Assembly: GCA_020024675.1 (NCBI GenBank)
Contig: JAHHTM010000044.1
Span: 1-8,282, forward strand
Source: Muricomes sp.
GTDB taxonomy: Bacteria; Bacillota; Clostridia; Lachnospirales; Lachnospiraceae
Length of the DNA: 8,282 bases
Reading direction: 5' to 3'
Below, one piece after another: positions 1-6,584 of this stretch (positions are counted from its first letter, which is position 1; every line of letters starts with the position of its first letter). The notes beneath the pieces are model-generated. The model was not told the DNA's origin and did not search any database. It saw nothing but the letters and a program-made list of their open reading frames with translations. Both the position numbers and the translations under genes were made by a program.

Positions 1-538
1 GACTAATTGCCTCATCAAGCTGAAATCCTATTGTAAACACAGGATTCAGACTTGTCATCGGCTCCTGAAAGATCATTGCAATCTCTTTACCACGGACTTT
101 ACACATCTCAGATGTAGGAAGTTTCGTAAGATCAACTACCTCTCCATTTACTTTACGGAAACGAATAGCTCCATCTACAATTTGTCCTGCAGGTCCTTGA
201 ACAAGACGCATCGTTGACATTGATGTTACGCTCTTTCCACACCCAGACTCTCCAACAATACCAACTGTTTTTCCTGCTGGAATATTAATGGTTACGCCAT
301 CTACTGCCTTTACAACTCCTGTATCTGTGTAGAACCATGTTTTAAGTCCGTCTATTTCCAGAAGGTTATCTTCGTTTTTCATCTCAGCTCTGTATACAGA
401 CGGATCTGTATTTTTACTGTTATATATTTTTTTCTGGTTGCGATAAGCTTTATTTGCGGCCTTATTTACTTTTTTAATTTGTTTTAAGCGCGCTTTGTTT
501 TCCTTCGCTTCCAATTTTTTTTCATCATTTCTATTCAC
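1..538 (-). CDS. oppD: Oligopeptide ABC transporter ATP-binding protein OppD (3' part cut by window edge)
   Basis: This is one of the two ATPases that normally power an Opp/Dpp peptide importer from the cytoplasmic face. Only the first 179 codons are present. The nucleotide-binding domain begins near residue 58, with Walker A GESGCGKS at 96-103 and the Q-loop stretch MIFQEPMTSLNP with Gln158. The signature motif and Walker B lie beyond the window. I chose the GTG at 536-538 because AAGGTAAGG lies 7 bases upstream. An in-frame ATG at 569-571 has no convincing ribosome binding site. Another ATG, codon 53 from the GTG, would give the usual family length. The first ~55 residues are an odd lysine/asparagine-rich extension. 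The gene follows oppC and is the last gene visible in the opp operon. The family call is secure; the start is uncertain. Confidence 0.93.
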   Translation of the reverse strand, partial: MNRNDEKKLEAKENKARLKQIKKVNKAANKAYRNQKKIYNSKNTDPSVYRAEMKNEDNLLEIDGLKTWFYTDTGVVKAVDGVTINIPAGKTVGIVGESGCGKSVTSMSTMRLVQGPAGQIVDGAIRFRKVNGEVVDLTKLPTSEMCKVRGKEIAMIFQEPMTSLNPVFTIGFQLDEAIS

Positions 539-540
539 GA

Positions 541-552
541 TAGAATCCTTAC
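541..552 (-). promoter_or_regulatory. Ribosome binding site deciding the oppD GTG start
   Basis: On the minus strand the sequence AAGGTAAGG lies about 7 bases before the in-frame GTG at 536-538. The upstream ATG at 569-571 is preceded only by GAATTGAACTT, which resembles no ribosome binding site. This favours the GTG start. Confidence 0.5.
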
Positions 553-585
553 CTTTCTCTTGGATAGTCATAAGTTCAATTCAAA

Positions 586-1599
586 CTATCTTTTCATCTT
601 AGGGTCAAATGCATCTCGCAAGCCATCACCAACAAAGTTGAATGCAAGAACTGTGATCAAAATTAACAGACCAGCTGGAACCCACATATTTAAATAGTCA
701 GTCATAATAATTGGATCATTAACCAGGTTAACAATCTTGCCCCAAGAAGCATATGGATATGGAACCCCCATGCCCAAGAAGCTAAGTGCACTTTCAAGAA
801 GAATAACATCACCGATACCAAGTGTAGTAAAGACAATAAGCTGTGGCATTACATTTGGAATAAGATGTTTAAAAATCTTGCGGCCTGTGCTAAGACCGAT
901 TGCCTCTGTTGCGGTCATAAATTCCTGCTCACGAAGTGTAAGAATCTGTCCTCTTACAAGACGAGTAACACCAGCCCAGCCAAGAAGACCAACTGATAAC
1001 ATCAGGAACATGATCTTAAGCTGTTGTGGCGCTTTTAAAGTTACAAGAATTGAACCTAATATCATAAGAATTGGCATTGTAGGAATACAGAATACGATGT
1101 CTACAATACGCATGATGACCATATCTACTTTCTTTCCAAAATATCCGGAAACACCTCCAAGTAACACACCGATCAAAAGCTCAATACCTACAACGACGAT
1201 TCCGATCATTAAGGAAATTCTTCCACCATACATAAGACGTGTCAGAATATCGAAACCATCTTTATCAGTACCTAACCAGTGAGTTTTTGACATTGGAGCT
1301 TTATTCATTAATGCAACTCCAGCCTGTGTAAGGTCGTACCCTTCTGTATTACTTACTTCCTGTCCGTTATGTGTATAGAACATTTCATATTCTCCATATG
1401 GAGACAGCATTGGTCCAAAAATTGAAAATAATAAGATAGTACCTAAAATTACCAGACCTACAATTGCAAGTTTATTGCGGAAAAAGCGCTTTAATATCAG
1501 TCGTGTCGGAGACAGAATCGCTGCATTTCCTTCAAAACTAGTATCCTCCCTAAGTTCTGATTCTTTGAACTTAAGTGGATCCGCTTTCACATTTTTCAT
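586..1599 (-). CDS. oppC: Oligopeptide ABC transporter permease OppC
   Basis: This is the second inner-membrane permease subunit of the peptide importer, pairing with OppB to form the channel. The 337-residue product has the OppC-type N-terminal segment (RFFRNKLAIVG followed by a first membrane helix). The family block HWLGTDKDGFDILTRL is at about 107-122. The EAA-type loop that contacts the ATPases (TATEAIGLSTGRKIFKHLIP) is at about 229-248. Roughly six membrane helices are visible, and the C-terminus DGLRDAFDPK is typical. The reading frame is open back to an ATG at 1647 that overlaps oppB by 17 bases. I prefer the ATG at 1597-1599 because GAGAAAGG lies about 10 bases upstream and the usual family length results. 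It lies 31 bases after oppB and 47 bases before the oppD GTG, so it is co-transcribed. Confidence 0.96.
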   Translation of the reverse strand: MKNVKADPLKFKESELREDTSFEGNAAILSPTRLILKRFFRNKLAIVGLVILGTILLFSIFGPMLSPYGEYEMFYTHNGQEVSNTEGYDLTQAGVALMNKAPMSKTHWLGTDKDGFDILTRLMYGGRISLMIGIVVVGIELLIGVLLGGVSGYFGKKVDMVIMRIVDIVFCIPTMPILMILGSILVTLKAPQQLKIMFLMLSVGLLGWAGVTRLVRGQILTLREQEFMTATEAIGLSTGRKIFKHLIPNVMPQLIVFTTLGIGDVILLESALSFLGMGVPYPYASWGKIVNLVNDPIIMTDYLNMWVPAGLLILITVLAFNFVGDGLRDAFDPKMKR

Positions 1600-1630
1600 T
1601 TTCGGAATTCCTTTCTCAGTAATATTATCT

Positions 1631-2599
1631 TTAATTGTAACGTACACGTGGATCGACTACTGCATACAAAATGTCAGAGATCAGTGTACCTAAAAGTGTC
1701 AGTATTGCAAGGAACATATTAAATCCCATAACCAGAGGAATATCTCCTTGTTTCAGACAATTATATGCCGTGTTTCCAATACCGTCGATTGCAAAGATTG
1801 TTTCTGTGATCATAGATCCTGAGAAAAGACTTGGAAGCATTCCTCCAACCAGTGTAACAATTGGAATTAAAGTATTTCTAAATGCATGTGTATAAATAAC
1901 TTTATGTTCAGAAAGTCCTTTCGCACGAGCTGTACGTATATAATCTGCATTTAATACCTCAAGCATATTGGTTCTTGTATAACGCATCAATGCACCTGTG
2001 CTGATAACTGCAAGAACAATTACTGGCAGTATATAATGCCAGCCCACATCGAGAATATGTCGAAATCCTTCGAAATCTTCCCTGGCTGTTACCATACCTG
2101 ATAGTGGGAACCATTTCAAGCCGATTGCAAAAAAGCGCTGCAAAATCGCCGCCAGGAAGAAGGATGGCATTGATATTCCGACCATCGCAAATGTTGTAAG
2201 TGTGTAATCAAGTTTTGAATATTGTTTCGTCGCCGAAATGATACCTAGCGGTATCGCAAGCATAATCTGTATAACAAATGCAATTGCTGAAAGAGCAAAT
2301 GAGTTCCACATCTTGCTTGAAATAACATCTGTAACTGGTTTATCATACACGAAAGAATTTCCAAGATCTCCCGTAATTGCTTTTCCCATCCACTTTACGT
2401 ATCCTTCTACAATACCAGTATCTAAGCCGTAAACACGGCGCATATTGTCTCGCATCTCCTGGGTAATCTTAGGATTCCCTGCTGTCGCGTTTTGAACATA
2501 GTCACCTGGCATAAGTCTTACAAGTGAATACAAAATAACTGAAACACCAAATAAGACAAATATGCCGATCAGTAACCTACGAATAACATATTGTTTCAT
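1631..2599 (-). CDS. oppB: Oligopeptide ABC transporter permease OppB
   Basis: This is the first membrane permease subunit of the Opp/Dpp importer. The 322-residue product starts MKQYVIRRLL, the classic opening of this family, followed by a membrane helix and the periplasmic stretch RLMPGDY. Several further helices follow. The cytoplasmic EAA loop DYIRTARAKGLSEHKVIYTH at about 219-238 couples the subunit to the ATPases. The C-terminus DILYAVVDPRVRYN is also typical. Length is normal. The ribosome binding site is weak and distant (AAAGG about 12 bases before the ATG). A 256-base gap containing a large stem-loop separates it from oppA, so its expression may be lower than that of the receptor gene. 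That last point is inference. Confidence 0.96.
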   Translation of the reverse strand: MKQYVIRRLLIGIFVLFGVSVILYSLVRLMPGDYVQNATAGNPKITQEMRDNMRRVYGLDTGIVEGYVKWMGKAITGDLGNSFVYDKPVTDVISSKMWNSFALSAIAFVIQIMLAIPLGIISATKQYSKLDYTLTTFAMVGISMPSFFLAAILQRFFAIGLKWFPLSGMVTAREDFEGFRHILDVGWHYILPVIVLAVISTGALMRYTRTNMLEVLNADYIRTARAKGLSEHKVIYTHAFRNTLIPIVTLVGGMLPSLFSGSMITETIFAIDGIGNTAYNCLKQGDIPLVMGFNMFLAILTLLGTLISDILYAVVDPRVRYN

Positions 2600-2650
2600 A
2601 TTTAAGTTCTACCTTTCATATACTACCCATTGGTATATATTCATAAAACA

Positions 2651-2676
2651 TAATTTCTCTCGAAATTATATAATTT
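2651..2676. repeat. Overlapping hairpin and palindrome in the oppB leader
   Basis: TAATTTC (2651-2657) and GAAATTA (2662-2668) can pair around a four-base loop. The second arm also forms part of the perfect 14-base palindrome AAATTATATAATTT (2663-2676), so the two structures exclude each other. The sequence is very AT-rich, so chance is possible. It may be an operator or leader structure ahead of oppB, but I cannot assign a factor. Confidence 0.3.
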
Positions 2677-2772
2677 TCAAAGTTATATATTGGATCTTCT
2701 TAGTTTTCATCCACAAATTCTATAACAACTATCTGTTTTAGATGTCTGTATATATTATTTTTATAAATAGCA

Positions 2773-2825
2773 GAATACTGCCGTCGGATACAAATAGCTT
2801 TGTGCCGAATCCGACGGCAATATTC
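2773..2825 (-). terminator. Large stem-loop after oppA (attenuator or mRNA-stabilising hairpin)
   Basis: Arms at 2773-2789 and 2809-2825 pair over 17 positions, with GC-rich core TGCCGTCGGAT. The single imperfect position is a G-U wobble when read as minus-strand RNA but a C-A mismatch on the plus strand, so the minus-strand transcript folds better. The loop holds an inner five-base stem (ACAAA/TTTGT). It begins 31 bases after the oppA stop. The sequence after the stem is AT-rich without a clean run of T, so partial termination or protection of oppA mRNA is more likely than full termination. The gap 2600-2855 otherwise holds no gene that I can see. Confidence 0.75.
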
Positions 2826-2855
2826 ACGCATTACTCTTCATTAAATTAATCGGGT

Positions 2856-4757
2856 TTATTTGACCATCTGAAGATTTTCAATTTCAACATTCCATTTATA
2901 GAATGGTGTCTGGTCTTTTGCAAGTGTCTCTACATCAATATTAGCTGGATTAAAGATATACATATTTTTTCTCTGGTATACTGGCATCTCAACTGCTTCA
3001 TCCATAATAATATCTAATGCTTTGTGATATAATGGCTTACGCTCTTCAATATCAAGTGTTGTACGAGCTTCCATCATAAGTTTATCAAGTTCTGCATTTT
3101 TAATGCGATATGGGTTGTCGTTTGACTGTGAATTATAAAGCTGGTACATATCAGGATCAATTGTTGCCTGCCATGCTGCAACCCACATATCAGCTGTATA
3201 TGTATTCATCTTATCAAATAATACATCTGGTGCAACATCCTGAATAACAAGTTCTCCACCTAATGATTCTAAATCTGCTTTCATCTGTGTGATGATAGGG
3301 CCTGATGGATGTGTTGCAAGATCTCCAACGTAGATCTCAACGCTAAGCTGTTTACCATCTTTTACAAGTTTTCCACCTTCCTGTGTATAACCTGCTTTTT
3401 TGAAATGCTCAAGTGCTTCATCTTTACTATATGTATAGTATGGTTTTGCATCTTCTGGATAAGCCCATGATACGATTGACATTGGTCTTTCAATAACTGT
3501 AGCCAAGTCACCATAGTATGCTTCAATTGCTGGTTCTCTGTTCATCAGGCACATAAGACCTTTACGAACTTCTTTTTCAACTCTCTCAGCACTGATACCA
3601 ATGTATCCATAACCAAGGTTTTCAACTAATTCTTTGTGCATTCCGGCAGCATCTACTTTTTCTACCATTTCTTTAGAAGCTGATGGGTCAGAAATATCAC
3701 AGTTACCAAGTTTTACATTTTCAAGTTTTGTACTTTCATCTACAACCTGGAATTTTATTTTTCCAATCTTAGGTGTTCCTTTGTAGTAGTGTGTATTTGC
3801 TTCTAATGTAACAACATTGTTTTCATATGATTTGAATACGAATGGACCTGTACCCATTGGTTCTCCATTCTTTTCTTTAACTTTGCTAAGGTCTCCCTTT
3901 TCAAACTCACCGCCATAATATTTAGCTGGTACAAGTGGAAGTCCTCCTAATTCCCAAATGGCTGTTGGATCAACTCCGTCAAGAGTAATCTTAACTGTTT
4001 TGTCGTCAACTCTTTCTACACCAGCAATTTCAGAAACCTTATTTCCACCTTCTGCCATATTCTTGTCGATATAAGCTTTTTCAAGAGATTTTCTATAAAA
4101 TTCTGGTAATAATCCAACTGTATCAGATTCATAGAATTCTCCACCTGGCATTGCCTGAGAAAGTTCAATTCCATAATCTTCTACAAGACTTTCTGCTGCT
4201 GCTTTTACTACATCTTCTGGTGCATTTGCCGGATCAAATGCAGCGACCATATTGTCAATTTCTGCAAGTGCTGAAGCGTAATTAGGATCATCATAACGAT
4301 ATTCTTTTACACCAACGATTGGAAGTGTAGATGTAGATGATTTTCCATCATAAGTTGGGTCACAAAAAACTTTTAATGCAAAAATAATGTCATCAGATGT
4401 TGGTTCACTTCCATCAGAAAACTTTACATTGTCATTAATTGTAAATGTATAAACTGTCTGTGATGTTCCGTCATCTTTTTTGATAACTTCTGGTGTTTCA
4501 TATTTACAGACTCCATCAATTGGTTCACCCTGACGATCATTGTTGATTAAAGTCTCAACTACCTTATTATATACATCCTTATCATAAGCTGATGAAGTAA
4601 AGAATGGATTAAATAATCCGTTAAATTCATTTTCTCCAAGAACCAGTGTTCCTGAAGGTGCTTTTCCATCTTTAGATCCACCACATGCTGTAAGCATAGA
4701 TCCTGCTAAAAGACATCCTGCTAGCAGAAGACTAACTTTTTTTGTGATTTTCTTCAT
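2856..4757 (-). CDS. oppA: Peptide-binding lipoprotein of the Opp transporter (OppA, SBP family 5)
   Basis: This is the extracellular substrate-binding receptor that captures peptides and hands them to OppB/OppC. The 633-residue product starts with a lysine-rich signal peptide, a hydrophobic core and the lipobox LTAC. Cys25 would be lipid-modified and anchor the protein on the outer face of the membrane. A glycine/serine linker follows. The rest resembles family 5 solute-binding proteins, with stretches such as FSDGSEPTSDDIIFALK and, near the C-terminus, ADMWVAAWQATIDPD. It is somewhat longer than the usual ~540-600 residues. The ATG has a very strong ribosome binding site, AAGGGAGG, seven bases upstream, fitting the high expression expected of a receptor. 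Peptide specificity cannot be read from the sequence; a dipeptide- or other oligopeptide-type ligand is equally possible. Confidence 0.95.
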   Translation of the reverse strand: MKKITKKVSLLLAGCLLAGSMLTACGGSKDGKAPSGTLVLGENEFNGLFNPFFTSSAYDKDVYNKVVETLINNDRQGEPIDGVCKYETPEVIKKDDGTSQTVYTFTINDNVKFSDGSEPTSDDIIFALKVFCDPTYDGKSSTSTLPIVGVKEYRYDDPNYASALAEIDNMVAAFDPANAPEDVVKAAAESLVEDYGIELSQAMPGGEFYESDTVGLLPEFYRKSLEKAYIDKNMAEGGNKVSEIAGVERVDDKTVKITLDGVDPTAIWELGGLPLVPAKYYGGEFEKGDLSKVKEKNGEPMGTGPFVFKSYENNVVTLEANTHYYKGTPKIGKIKFQVVDESTKLENVKLGNCDISDPSASKEMVEKVDAAGMHKELVENLGYGYIGISAERVEKEVRKGLMCLMNREPAIEAYYGDLATVIERPMSIVSWAYPEDAKPYYTYSKDEALEHFKKAGYTQEGGKLVKDGKQLSVEIYVGDLATHPSGPIITQMKADLESLGGELVIQDVAPDVLFDKMNTYTADMWVAAWQATIDPDMYQLYNSQSNDNPYRIKNAELDKLMMEARTTLDIEERKPLYHKALDIIMDEAVEMPVYQRKNMYIFNPANIDVETLAKDQTPFYKWNVEIENLQMVK

Positions 4758-4787
4758 AAATAAACCTCCCTTAAATTTATGTATTAA

Positions 4788-4816
4788 ACTATACTAAAAA
4801 TCTGACCAAAAATCAA
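4788..4816 (-). promoter_or_regulatory. Predicted sigma-A promoter of oppA
   Basis: On the minus strand, -35 TTGATT (4811-4816), a 17-base spacer and -10 TATAGT (4788-4793) match four and five of six consensus positions. The -10 lies about 30 bases before the start codon, just upstream of the AAGGGAGG ribosome binding site. This would drive the opp operon independently of the synthetase gene upstream. Confidence 0.6.
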
Positions 4817-4831
4817 CCACTTTATCTCGTC

Positions 4832-4867
4832 AAAACGAAAAAGTGTACAAATTTATCGTTTTTTCGT
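4832..4867 (-). terminator. Possible weak terminator after the alarmone synthetase gene
   Basis: Two alternative stems lie just past the synthetase stop: ACGAAAAA (4835-4842) with TTTTTCGT (4860-4867), or AAAACGA (4832-4838) with TCGTTTT (4856-4862). Each has a 17-base loop. Both stems are short and AT-rich, and no good T-tract follows, so readthrough into oppA is possible. Confidence 0.3.
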
Positions 4868-4869
4868 GC

Positions 4870-5529
4870 TTAAATCATGTTTTTCTCTATAGTATCTCGA
4901 ATACTTTGCATCTTTTTGTCAGTAGCAGAGATCACATCTGCGCACTCTTTTAGCTCAAGCATAACTGATTCCGGATTGTCTATATTCTTTTTATATTTCA
5001 GTTTATGCTCCAGGCTGGCCCAGAAATCCATAGCTATTGTACGAAACTGTACTTCTACTTTCATATGTTTCTTTTCTTTTGCCAGGAAAATCGGAATATC
5101 AAGGATCAAATGTAAACTTCTATACCCATTTTGCTTTGGATTTTTTATATAATCTTTTTCCTGAAGCAAAATAATATCGTCCTGAGATGTCAGCATTTTT
5201 GCAATTGAATATATATCATCCTGGAAAGAACATATTACACGAATTCCCGCAATATCAAACAAGTTTTGCTCGATACTTTCTATCGTAAGCTCATATCCTT
5301 TTCTTTTTAATTTTTCTATAATACTAGTTGGTGTTTTAATTCTCGATTTGATTGCCTCAAATGGATTTCTGTTATGCTGCATCGCAAATTCTTCATTTAA
5401 CACATTTAATTTTGTCTCAACTTCCATAAGTGCACATCTGTATTTCATCATCAGCTGCATAAATGGTTCCATTTGTTCCAAAATTCTCTCTGGATTTTCT
5501 AACGTACCTTTTGTTTCTTCTATTTCCAT
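4870..5529 (-). CDS. relP: Small alarmone synthetase, GTP pyrophosphokinase (RelP/YwaC-like)
   Basis: This enzyme transfers pyrophosphate from ATP to GTP or GDP to make the starvation signal (p)ppGpp in the cytoplasm. The 219-residue product carries only the synthetase domain; the hydrolase, TGS and ACT domains of long Rel proteins are absent. Recognisable motifs are SRIKTPTSIIEKLKRKG, FDIAGIRVICSF (about 91-102), NGYRSLHL (134-141) and VEVQFRTIAMDFWASLEHKL (158-177). The last holds the expected catalytic acidic residue in VEVQFRT. The wording QFRTIAMDFWASLEHK and NGYRSLHL resembles B. subtilis YwaC (RelP, SAS2) more than YjbM (RelQ), judged from memory. An ATG at 5550 is in frame, but I prefer the one at 5527-5529, which has AAAGGAAGAG eight bases upstream. 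The gene lies just upstream of oppA on the same strand and diverges from spoVAC. Confidence 0.9.
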   Translation of the reverse strand: MEIEETKGTLENPERILEQMEPFMQLMMKYRCALMEVETKLNVLNEEFAMQHNRNPFEAIKSRIKTPTSIIEKLKRKGYELTIESIEQNLFDIAGIRVICSFQDDIYSIAKMLTSQDDIILLQEKDYIKNPKQNGYRSLHLILDIPIFLAKEKKHMKVEVQFRTIAMDFWASLEHKLKYKKNIDNPESVMLELKECADVISATDKKMQSIRDTIEKNMI

Positions 5530-5573
5530 TTGTAATACTCTTCCTTTCATTTTCAGTGGCTATACACTCATTC

Positions 5574-5602
5574 ATTTTAACAACTGACCCATTTTTTTTC
5601 AA
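5574..5602 (-). promoter_or_regulatory. Predicted sigma-A promoter of the alarmone synthetase gene
   Basis: On the minus strand, -35 TTGAAA (5597-5602), a 17-base spacer and -10 TAAAAT (5574-5579) match the vegetative consensus at five of six positions each. The -10 lies about 45 bases before the preferred start codon. The -35 is only three bases from that of the divergent spoVAC promoter. Confidence 0.65.
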
Positions 5603-5605
5603 TTA

Positions 5606-5635
5606 AGAATATATTATTTTTTTATGTACATACTA
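5606..5635 (+). promoter_or_regulatory. Predicted forespore sigma-G/sigma-F promoter of spoVAC
   Basis: AGAATA (5606-5611), a 17-base spacer and CATACTA (5629-5635) fit the published Bacillus sigma-G pattern (-35 GNATA, -10 CATNHTA) at every defined position. It sits 32 bases before the spoVAC ATG. spoVA genes are known sigma-G targets in B. subtilis, so both the sequence and the gene it serves agree. Confidence 0.7.
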
Positions 5636-5653
5636 TATATAATTCTTTTCAGT

Positions 5654-5660
5654 AAAGGAG
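5654..5660 (+). promoter_or_regulatory. Ribosome binding site of spoVAC
   Basis: AAAGGAG lies seven bases before the ATG at 5668, a near-ideal spacing, and it fixes the start. Confidence 0.7.
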
Positions 5661-5667
5661 ATTTTTC

Positions 5668-6126
5668 ATGGATAAAATAGCAAAAATGAAACAGCAAAAA
5701 CGATATGAAGAGTATGTAAAAGGAAAGACTCCCGTGCACAATGTATATTTTAATATGTTGAAAGCTTTTATCACAGGTGGGAGTATATGTCTTGTCGGGC
5801 AGATCATCTTTCACTATTGTAAATCTTTAAGCCTCCCTAAAGATGTCTGTTCATCTTGGACTTCGTTACTACTAATACTTTTAAGTGTCCTGCTCACAGG
5901 GATTAATGTTTATCCCACTCTTGCAAAATGGGGTGGTGCAGGAGCTCTTGTTCCAATTACTGGATTTGCAAATTCCGTTGCTGCACCTGCTATCGAATAC
6001 AAAAAAGAAGGTCAGGTATTTGGTATCGGTTGTAAAATTTTTACTATCGCAGGACCCGTAATACTCTATGGTATTTTTACTTCCTGGATTCTCGGTCTCA
6101 TATATTGGTTTTTCAATCTTTTCTAA
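5668..6126 (+). CDS. spoVAC: Stage V sporulation protein AC (SpoVAC)
   Basis: SpoVAC is an inner-membrane component of the SpoVA channel, which imports dipicolinic acid into the forespore and releases it at germination. In B. subtilis it has been described as a mechanosensitive channel. The 152-residue product is close to the usual ~150. A charged cytoplasmic N-terminus (1-28) is followed by the family stretch AFITGGSICLVGQ (33-45). A hydrophobic segment at about 64-80 follows, then the conserved glycine-rich block GGAGALVPITGFANSVAAPA (89-108) ending IEYKKEG, and membrane segments at about 117-147. It has its own forespore-type promoter and ends at a shared terminator. In B. subtilis it lies between spoVAB and spoVAD on one strand. 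Here it faces spoVAB and has no spoVAD or spoVAE beside it. SpoVAEb is a related family, but the N-terminal region fits SpoVAC better. Confidence 0.93.
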   Translation: MDKIAKMKQQKRYEEYVKGKTPVHNVYFNMLKAFITGGSICLVGQIIFHYCKSLSLPKDVCSSWTSLLLILLSVLLTGINVYPTLAKWGGAGALVPITGFANSVAAPAIEYKKEGQVFGIGCKIFTIAGPVILYGIFTSWILGLIYWFFNLF

Positions 6127-6131
6127 TCACA

Positions 6132-6165
6132 AAAATGGTTCCAGATTTTAATCTGAAACCATTTT
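6132..6165. terminator. Bidirectional terminator between spoVAC and spoVAB
   Basis: Arms 6132-6147 and 6150-6165 are 16 bases each with one mismatch, separated by two bases. The centre CAGATTTTAATCTG is itself a palindrome, so the tip will open into a small loop. The outer arms supply AAAATGG/CCATTTT, giving T-rich tails in both directions. It lies six bases after the spoVAC stop and three bases before the spoVAB stop, as expected for a terminator shared by convergent genes. Confidence 0.85.
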
Positions 6166-6167
6166 CT

Positions 6168-6584
6168 CTACCATTTTTGAAACAATATAATAAAAGCGCC
6201 TATTCCTTTTCCAAATGCAATACTAAGGATTACAACCTCAATATATTTTACATATTTAAATCTTCTGATAAATATAGGAAAAACATTCAAAATTTCTGCC
6301 AGTGCCATAGACCAACACCCAACAAAGATACCAGAAAAAATTCCCACAACAGCTAATAACACTTGTCCAAAATGGAACGTAACCGGAAACACTGACAAGA
6401 TTGTTCCCAAAATGCCTCCTGCTGCAATGCAGTCTTCATAAAACATAATTTTTCCCCCTGTATGCGTTCGATCTGCAAAATCAGCAACAATTCCAAGTTC
6501 TACAATAAATGCAAATAAACCACATGCAGAAGCCATTCCAAAGCTAACACCAATAAATGCCAGAAGTATCTTTTGTATCCACAT
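6168..6584 (-). CDS. spoVAB: Stage V sporulation protein AB (SpoVAB)
   Basis: SpoVAB is a hydrophobic membrane protein of the SpoVA group, linked to dipicolinic acid uptake in developing spores; its exact role is unknown. The 138-residue product (B. subtilis: about 141) has about four to five membrane segments, near 5-33, 52-72, 74-108 and 110-135. The conserved stretch MFYEDCIAAGG is at 47-57. The frame is open to an ATG at 6611, but the ATG at 6582-6584 is preferred. It has AGGGGGCAGG directly upstream and gives the normal length. The preferred start overlaps the end of spoVAA by 41 bases, implying translational coupling. This is the last gene of the sigF operon here. Confidence 0.92.
   Translation of the reverse strand: MWIQKILLAFIGVSFGMASACGLFAFIVELGIVADFADRTHTGGKIMFYEDCIAAGGILGTILSVFPVTFHFGQVLLAVVGIFSGIFVGCWSMALAEILNVFPIFIRRFKYVKYIEVVILSIAFGKGIGAFIILFQKW

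Noticed and set aside
737..1282. Long open frame of 181 codons on the plus strand
   Set aside because: It lies wholly antisense to oppC, has no ribosome binding site or family resemblance, and its composition is that of a shadow frame of a membrane protein gene.
2663..2676. Possible CodY box in the AT-rich dyad before oppB
   Set aside because: The palindrome AAATTATATAATTT does not match the CodY consensus AATTTTCWGAAAATT in its central half, so I do not assign CodY.
2773..2825. Stem-loop as an end of a miniature transposon
   Set aside because: No target-site duplication is visible and no second copy occurs in the window; a position right after oppA fits an operon hairpin better.
5614..5814. 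Short minus-strand open frame overlapping spoVAC
   Set aside because: It is antisense to the well-supported SpoVAC N-terminus and its promoter, and its composition looks random.
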